Origin: Herbaspirillum sp. AP02
GTDB taxonomy: Bacteria > Pseudomonadota > Gammaproteobacteria > Burkholderiales > Burkholderiaceae_D
Assembly (NCBI RefSeq): GCF_015767275.1
Contig: NZ_JADWMY010000001.1
Coordinates: 1,116,001-1,180,000, forward strand
Direction: 5' to 3'
DNA: 64,000 bases
Shown: in pieces, positions 59,563-64,000 of the stretch
Layout: every line of letters begins with the position of its first letter
How positions within the stretch are numbered: position 1 is the first letter of the stretch
Translations under genes and position numbers: made by a program
The notes under the pieces: model-generated
The model's input: the letters and a program-made list of their open reading frames with translations, nothing else
The model's database searches: none
Told to the model about the DNA's origin: nothing

Positions 59563-61863
59563 TCAAGCTTGTTTCACAGGGGCCGCCACGGCATCCCTGG
59601 CACCACGATGGCCGGGCCGACGCAGCAGGCCGATGGCGTAGCAGGCCAGCATCAGCCCGCCTGCGGCAAAGACGATATCACCCGGCACGCGCAACCAGAC
59701 CAGCGTTTCCATGACCCTGGAATGCAGCACCTCGGGCGAGCGTGCAAACCACATGCCCCGGTCGATGCTGGCCCAGGCCTGGTAGATGCCGGCCGGCAGC
59801 AAGGACAGGAAGACCATCATCGCCAGGCCGATGTTCAGGCACAGATAGGCGGGCTTGAGCCAGCCATCGGCGTGCCGCTCCCGTGCATACAGGCCGCGCA
59901 GGCAGAACAGCATGAGGCCGATGCCCAGCATGCCATAGACACCGAACAGGGCCGCGTGACCATGTGCCGGAGTCATGTTCAGGCCTTGTACGTAGTACAG
60001 CGAGGCCGGCGGATTGATGGCGAAACCGAGCACGCCCGCGCCTACGGTGTTCCAGAAGCCGACCGCCACGAAACACAGGATGGGCCACTTGTAGGCGCGC
60101 ATCCAGGCGGCCCCCTGGGCGCGCCGATAGGTCTGCACCGCCTCAAGACCAATCATGGCCAGCGGCACGACTTCAAGTGCGGAAAACACCGCGCCCACGG
60201 CGATCACCGAGGTCGGCGTACCGGTGAAGTACAGGTGATGCAGGGTCCCCAGGATGCCGCCGAACAGGAAGACGATGGTCTCGGCAACGATGGCGCGGTT
60301 GGCGCTGGCAGTCTGCACCAGGCCCAGGCGGGTGAAGATCAGGGCGACCACGGCGGTGGCGAAGACCTCGAAGAAGCCCTCCACCCACAGGTGGACCAGC
60401 CACCAGCGCCAGTATTCGATCATCGAGTAATGGGTATGCTGCCCCCACATCAGGGAACTGGCGTAGAAGCCGCCGATGCAGGTGGCCGAGAGGAACACCA
60501 TGGCGATCAGGCCGCGGCTTTCAGAAGGCGTCTTCAATGCCGGCCACAGCGCGCGTCCCAGCAGCAGAAGCCAGAACAGCAGACCTGCGAACAACAGGAT
60601 CTGCCAGAGGCGGCCCATGCTGGTGTATTCAAGGCCCTGGTTGCCGATCCAGAAGCTGAAATCGGCACCGGCGTGCTGCAGGCTGCCGATCCAGCCGGTA
60701 GCGGTCGAGCCGACCACGATGGCGATCAGCGCCCAGAACAGCACATCCACGCCGAGTTTCTGGAAACGCGGCTCCCGCCCCGACAGCAGTGGCGCGATGT
60801 ACAGGCCCGTGGCCAGCCACGCCGTGGCGATCCAGAAGATGCCCACCTGTGTGTGGACCGTGCGACTGACGACATAAGGCAGCAGTTGCGCCAGCGGGAT
60901 GCCGAAGAAGCCCTCTCCTTCCACCGCATAGTGGGCCGTGATGGCGCCCATGCCGATCTGCAGCAGGAGCAGGCCGATGACGGCAAAGAAGTATTTGCGC
61001 GTGGCCTTCATGGACGGCGTGGCGACGACATCGAGGAAGGGATCGACCTTGGGCAACACGCTCTGCTCTGCGTGCTTCTGGCCGCCATGGAACCACACCA
61101 TGGCGGCAATCCCGGCAATGAGCAGTACGATGCTGGCCATGGACCACATGGCGGCGGACACGCTCATCTTGTTGCCCACCAGCGGCTCGTGCGGCCAGTT
61201 GCTGGTATAGGAAAGACCGGTTTCACCGGGGCGGTCAGCCGCAGCAGCCCAGGAAGACCAGAAGAAGAACGCGCCCAGCGCCCGGCGATCGGTGGCCTCG
61301 GGCAGGCTGCCGGCCACCATGGCGTATTGTTCGCGCAGTGGCTGCAGCGCCGGGTCGTTGCCGAACAGGCCCTCGTAATGCGCGGCCGTGGCACGGATGG
61401 CCTGCGCCCGCTGGCGGGAGACGGTCAGTACCTGGGTGGTCGCATCGTAGCCGTTACGGCGCATTGCATCGCGCACTGCTGCATCGAGGGCCGCTGCGGA
61501 TGAAGTGGACGGGGATGCAGTAGAAGCAGACTGCGCGCCGACCAGTCCTGCACCGCGCTGCTCAAGCAGCAACTCCCGCAGCGCCAGCGCTTCACGATGC
61601 AGCCAGTCAGCCGACCAGTCCGGCGCCACGTAGGCGCCATGGCCCCAGACGGTACCGATCTGCTGGCCACCGGCGGACAGCCAGGCCTGTTGCCCGGCCT
61701 GGATTTGCTCGCCCGTGTAGAGCGGCTCGCCCTCGGACGACATCACGGCCTTGGGAATGGGTGGCGCCTGCAGATGGATCTGGTAGCCGAGAAAACCCAG
61801 TATCCCGAATGACAGGATAAAGATAAGCCCCAGCCAACGCCAGAGCCTGTGGACTGATTTCAT
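59563..61863 (-). CDS. norB: Quinol-dependent nitric oxide reductase (qNOR)
   Basis: The 766-residue integral membrane enzyme has an N-terminal extension with a periplasmic domain (residues ~35-210) followed by about twelve helices of the haem-copper superfamily. Conserved segments include MGAITAHYAVEGEGFFGIPL, the His-bearing WGQHTHYSMIEYWRWWLVHL and TPAHGHAALFGVYGMLG. This single-subunit form (NorZ) takes electrons from quinol and reduces NO to N2O, removing the NO made by NirK. An NsrR-type dyad lies 14 bases upstream of the start, and nsrR follows. Confidence 0.96.
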   Translation of the reverse strand: MKSVHRLWRWLGLIFILSFGILGFLGYQIHLQAPPIPKAVMSSEGEPLYTGEQIQAGQQAWLSAGGQQIGTVWGHGAYVAPDWSADWLHREALALRELLLEQRGAGLVGAQSASTASPSTSSAAALDAAVRDAMRRNGYDATTQVLTVSRQRAQAIRATAAHYEGLFGNDPALQPLREQYAMVAGSLPEATDRRALGAFFFWSSWAAAADRPGETGLSYTSNWPHEPLVGNKMSVSAAMWSMASIVLLIAGIAAMVWFHGGQKHAEQSVLPKVDPFLDVVATPSMKATRKYFFAVIGLLLLQIGMGAITAHYAVEGEGFFGIPLAQLLPYVVSRTVHTQVGIFWIATAWLATGLYIAPLLSGREPRFQKLGVDVLFWALIAIVVGSTATGWIGSLQHAGADFSFWIGNQGLEYTSMGRLWQILLFAGLLFWLLLLGRALWPALKTPSESRGLIAMVFLSATCIGGFYASSLMWGQHTHYSMIEYWRWWLVHLWVEGFFEVFATAVVALIFTRLGLVQTASANRAIVAETIVFLFGGILGTLHHLYFTGTPTSVIAVGAVFSALEVVPLAMIGLEAVQTYRRAQGAAWMRAYKWPILCFVAVGFWNTVGAGVLGFAINPPASLYYVQGLNMTPAHGHAALFGVYGMLGIGLMLFCLRGLYARERHADGWLKPAYLCLNIGLAMMVFLSLLPAGIYQAWASIDRGMWFARSPEVLHSRVMETLVWLRVPGDIVFAAGGLMLACYAIGLLRRPGHRGARDAVAAPVKQA

Positions 61864-61876
61864 GCGCCTCCTCCAT

Positions 61877-61899
61877 AAGGTTCATTTCAGATGAATCTA
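61877..61899 (-). promoter_or_regulatory. NsrR-type binding site upstream of norB
   Basis: AAGGTTCATTT (61877-61887), one base, AGATGAATCTA (61889-61899) form an 11-1-11 dyad with 8 of 11 positions symmetric. It shares the ATTCAT/ATGAAT core with the nirK site at 57531-57553. Its closeness to the start codon (14 bases) means bound NsrR would cover the transcription start. Confidence 0.7.
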
Positions 61900-61976
61900 T
61901 GGTAGGAGCCGCCCTGCCCGTCAACCTTGCGGCATATCAAACAAATCCGCTCGCAGCGGGCAGCGACGTGTTCGGC

Positions 61977-62282
61977 TCACGCACCGGACACCATCATGGG
62001 ACGGATACGGGCCTTGATGATCGGCAGCAGTTCACGTTGGGCAATCCGCACATCGTATTCGGTCTGCAGGTTGAGCCAGAATTTGGGATCCATCCTGAAG
62101 TAGATGCCCAGGCGTACCGCCGTATCAACAGTGACAGGCCGCTTGCCACGTACGATTTCACTGATACGCGACACCGGTACGTCGATATCGGCCGCCACGC
62201 GCGCCGCCGTCATCCCCATGGGTTTGATGAATTCTTCCAGCAGGATTTCACCTGGATGAATTTCGTCCAGTTTCTTCGTCAT
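61977..62282 (-). CDS. higA: HigA-family antitoxin (XRE helix-turn-helix)
   Basis: The 101-residue protein begins IHPGEILLEEFIKPMGM and has an XRE helix-turn-helix (ARVAADIDVPVSRISEIVRG) followed by the family's KRPVTVDTAVRLGIYFRMDP and FWLNLQTEYD segments. This is the HigA/VapI antitoxin layout. It would neutralise the HigB toxin encoded nine bases upstream and repress the pair. The order toxin then antitoxin is typical of higBA. Confidence 0.94.
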   Translation of the reverse strand: MTKKLDEIHPGEILLEEFIKPMGMTAARVAADIDVPVSRISEIVRGKRPVTVDTAVRLGIYFRMDPKFWLNLQTEYDVRIAQRELLPIIKARIRPMMVSGA

Positions 62283-62291
62283 CGTGCACTC

Positions 62292-62570
62292 CTAGTGGTA
62301 ATCGACGATTTCAACGTCGTGTACGCCTTCAGCGGTCCAACGAAAACAAATTCGCCACTGGCCGCTGATGCGAATGCTGTATTGCCCCTTCCGGTTTCCG
62401 CGCAATGATTCAAGATGATTCCCTGGAGGCACCTGTAGCACCGACAATGCAGAAGCAGCGTGAATCATCAGAAGTTTGCGGCGCGCCACGCGTTCAATAT
62501 TCCTGAAGCGCTTGACCGGCAAGCTATGGAACAGAGATTCAGTATCTGCGCAAGAAAATGAAAGGATCAT
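62292..62570 (-). CDS. higB: HigB-family toxin (RelE-like mRNA interferase)
   Basis: The 92-residue toxin has the RelE/HigB fold with the characteristic C-terminal LESLRGNRKGQYSIRISGQW and RICFRW...VEIVDYH. The start MILSFSCADTESLFHSL matches the usual MI-SF start of HigB at the ATG at 62570; a longer frame upstream is not conserved in the family. It cleaves ribosome-bound mRNA when HigA is lost. It forms an operon with higA. Confidence 0.93.
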   Translation of the reverse strand: MILSFSCADTESLFHSLPVKRFRNIERVARRKLLMIHAASALSVLQVPPGNHLESLRGNRKGQYSIRISGQWRICFRWTAEGVHDVEIVDYH

Positions 62571-62967
62571 TTTTAGGATGATTTTATACCGCCAAACAGT
62601 TTCCGTTAAACAGAAACTTCGCGAAAGAACAGGCGCCATCCTAGTCGAACAGGCAAGGCAGCTGGCAAAAGCGGGGCATTTTCATCCGGCATTCGGAATT
62701 TTTTGGATTTCCGCCCCTTGGCGGTCGCTTATCTGTCGATTATCAATCAACGAGACAAGCCCGAACTTGGTGAACCCCCGCCCCAAGTTCGTCCCTTCCA
62801 TGCCCCATCAACACCCGCCCAGGAAGGGCATCCTGGCGTATCATCCCCGATCAGCCGCTTCCGGGTCGATTACCGATTCAATTCCGGCCGATTACCTGTC
62901 CATAGTGTCTGGCACGCTCATTGCAATTGGGAAAGCTCCAGACGCATCTATTTTTCAAGGGGTTTCC
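62571..62967. other. Divergent region between higBA and the polar amino-acid binding-protein gene
   Basis: These 397 bases include the higBA promoter (62581-62618). A reading frame runs through it into the downstream gene but shows no signal-peptide or family features before 62968. The binding-protein promoter should lie in the right part. Confidence 0.4.
62581..62618 (-). promoter_or_regulatory. higBA promoter with dyad
   Basis: On the minus strand a dyad AGTTTC (62618-62613) / GAAACT (62603-62598), with nine bases between, is followed by a TATAAAAT -10-like element (62588-62581) just upstream of higB. The arrangement suits autorepression by HigA. Confidence 0.5.
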
Positions 62968-63765
62968 ATGAAGTTTGCAAAACCGGCCCTGGCCGTTTCC
63001 CTGGCCCTGCTGTCACTGGCCGTCAATACTGCCCACGCCGACGCACTGGCCGATATCCAGAAGTCGGGCACCCTGCGCATCGCCGTGCCGCAGGATTTCG
63101 CCCCCTTCGGTTCGGTCAACGCCGACCTGCAATTGCAAGGGCTGGACATCGACGTGGCCAAACTGATCGCGCAGAAGATGGGCGTGAAGGTGCAGCTGGT
63201 TCCGGTGGCCAGCGCCAATCGCATCGCCTACCTGCAGACGCACAAGGCCGACCTGGTCATTTCCACTCTGGGCAAGAATGCCGAGCGTGAAAAGGTCATC
63301 GATTTCTCGCAGGCCTATGCGCCCTACAACAACAGCGTCTTCGGCGTGGCGGCAGTGAAGGTCAGCGGTGCAGCCGACCTGGCCGGCAAGACCGTGGGCG
63401 TGGCGCGTGGCACCTTCCAGGACCTGCAACTGACCGACACCGCGCCCAAGAGTGCCACCATCAAGCGCTACGAAGACAACAACGCCATGATCTCGGCCTA
63501 TGTCTCGGGCCAGGTGCAACTGGTGGGCACGGGTGACTTCGTGGCCTATGCTCTGGCGGAAAAAGCACCGGACAACAAGCCCGTGCTGAAGTACATCATC
63601 AACGAATCCAGCTGCAGCGTGGGCCTCAACAAGGGCGAAGCCGCCTTGCTGGCCAAGGTCAACGAGGTGCTGACCGCCGCCAAGAAGAGCGGCGAGCTCA
63701 ATGGCATCGTGCAGAAGTGGCTCAATGTGCCGCTGCCGACCAAGATGGCAACGACCTTCCAGTAA
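62968..63765 (+). CDS. Polar amino-acid ABC transporter substrate-binding protein
   Basis: The 265-residue protein has a signal peptide (FAKPALAVSLALLSLAVNTA) and a type 2 periplasmic binding (SBP_bac_3) domain. Typical starts and motifs are SGTLRIAVPQDFAPFGSV, LQGLDIDVAKLIAQKMGVKV and LVISTLGKNAEREKVIDFSQ. It binds a polar amino acid such as glutamate or histidine. The ATG at 62968 follows AAGGGG and gives the correct signal peptide. The permease and ATPase genes are not adjacent; a hairpin and a convergent chemoreceptor gene follow. Confidence 0.92.
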   Translation: MKFAKPALAVSLALLSLAVNTAHADALADIQKSGTLRIAVPQDFAPFGSVNADLQLQGLDIDVAKLIAQKMGVKVQLVPVASANRIAYLQTHKADLVISTLGKNAEREKVIDFSQAYAPYNNSVFGVAAVKVSGAADLAGKTVGVARGTFQDLQLTDTAPKSATIKRYEDNNAMISAYVSGQVQLVGTGDFVAYALAEKAPDNKPVLKYIINESSCSVGLNKGEAALLAKVNEVLTAAKKSGELNGIVQKWLNVPLPTKMATTFQ

Positions 63766-63773
63766 GCCACCAC

Positions 63774-63817
63774 GGCAGGCGACGGGATGACCGCAAGGGC
63801 GTCCCGTCAGGCCTGCC
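63774..63817. terminator. Long hairpin between the binding-protein gene and the convergent chemoreceptor gene
   Basis: GGCAGGC-GACGGGA (63774-63787) pairs with TCCCGTC (63802-63808), a two-base bulge and GCCTGCC (63811-63817). No long T run follows, but its place just after the stop and before a convergent gene fits termination. Confidence 0.6.
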
Positions 63818-63864
63818 ATGTTCTATATCCCTTGCTTCATCCGCTCTACCCTGCCTTGATTCTC

Positions 63865-64000
63865 TCACGCCGCAAGCAGCGGCCGACGACGGGAGAACAA
63901 GGCTAGCCGGCGACCTCCGGCAACGGCTCCAGGCTCATCGGACTCACCCGCTGGCGGGCCCCCAGCCTGCCCCTCTACCCGGAACACGCTGACCAGTTCC
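63865..64000 (-). CDS. C-terminal end of a methyl-accepting chemotaxis protein (partial)
   Basis: The minus strand from the window edge reads in frame ELVSVFRVEGQAGG and continues to a TGA at 63867-63865, giving 44 residues. The LVSVFRV segment is the usual sequence that follows the signalling hairpin of betaproteobacterial chemoreceptors, and the disordered Pro/Gly/Arg tail fits. The rest of the gene lies beyond the right edge. Assignment rests on a short motif. Confidence 0.6.
   Translation of the reverse strand, partial: ELVSVFRVEGQAGGPPAGESDEPGAVAGGRRLALFSRRRPLLAA

Noticed and set aside
59521-61503. 660-codon open frame on the plus strand opposite norB
   Set aside because: Low-complexity His/Gln/Gly-rich shadow of the qNOR gene; no start signal and no recognisable domain.
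1-64000. tRNA, rRNA, CRISPR arrays, IS transposases, prophage genes
   Set aside because: Scanned for characteristic arms, direct-repeat/spacer periodicity and transposase or phage proteins; none seen by eye. Short or divergent RNA genes could be missed without a covariance-model search.

Overview
The window looks like a piece of chromosome from a GC-rich betaproteobacterium of the Oxalobacteraceae, most likely Herbaspirillum. That assignment is an inference from gene content and style: an intracellular PHB depolymerase with a PhbF-like site upstream, paired fdxA and TrxR-type ferredoxin reductase genes, a rnfB-nth pair, DUF1841 and Gcr-type genes, and Oxalobacteraceae-like hairpin repeats. 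I saw no rRNA, tRNA, CRISPR array, prophage or intact insertion sequence.

Region by region. 1-9.2 kb holds core metabolism: two periplasmic amino-acid/amide binding proteins, ferredoxin and its reductase, PhaZ, RnfB, endonuclease III, DUF1841 and two small cytochromes c. 9.5-14.7 kb holds a Gcr-type membrane protein and a MoxR ATPase / GNAT / VWA cassette. 14.7-26.4 kb is a metal-resistance region. It has copZ and copA-cueR transcribed divergently from back-to-back CueR-type promoters, cadR and cadA divergent around a PbrR/CadR-type promoter, and a run encoding a CzcI-like protein, a TolC-type outer-membrane factor, a Tat-exported multicopper oxidase and a CusF-like protein. A sugar-type oxidoreductase and an epoxide-hydrolase-like enzyme lie between the two units. 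26.5-40.9 kb is mixed: acyl-CoA ligase, purU, bactofilin, an AcpA-type phosphatase, a ClC channel, a spore-coat-U protein, serine acetyltransferase, and an MFS exporter with a divergent LysR gene.

41.8-52.9 kb is a compact, translationally coupled minus-strand operon. It encodes a FAD oxidoreductase, a complete peptide/nickel-type ABC importer, a BAAT-family acyltransferase/thioesterase, two AhpD/CMD-fold proteins (only one keeps the CxxC) and an orphan GcvH-like lipoyl carrier, with a LysR regulator upstream. AhpD is known to be reduced by lipoylated proteins, so I infer a dedicated lipoyl-thiol relay coupled to import and activation of an unknown substrate. 53.2-54.4 kb is an IscS/NifS-type cysteine desulfurase.

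54.5-61.9 kb is a denitrification / NO-detoxification island on the minus strand: quinol NO reductase, NsrR, a DUF59 Fe-S assembly factor, an NnrS-like membrane protein, a NirK-cytochrome c fusion, a frameshifted nirV and a SCO1-like protein. Two 11-1-11 NsrR-type dyads sit before norB and nirK. A HigBA toxin-antitoxin pair, a polar amino-acid binding protein and the C-terminus of a chemotaxis receptor finish the window.

The most striking non-coding signal is a ~320-bp repeat present three times (28264-28585, 41026-41343 inverted, 41506-41824), always between convergent genes. It keeps a conserved core, but the long flanking stem is made of unrelated sequence in one copy while remaining perfectly self-complementary. 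A separate candidate is a three-way-junction fold at 30593-30686.
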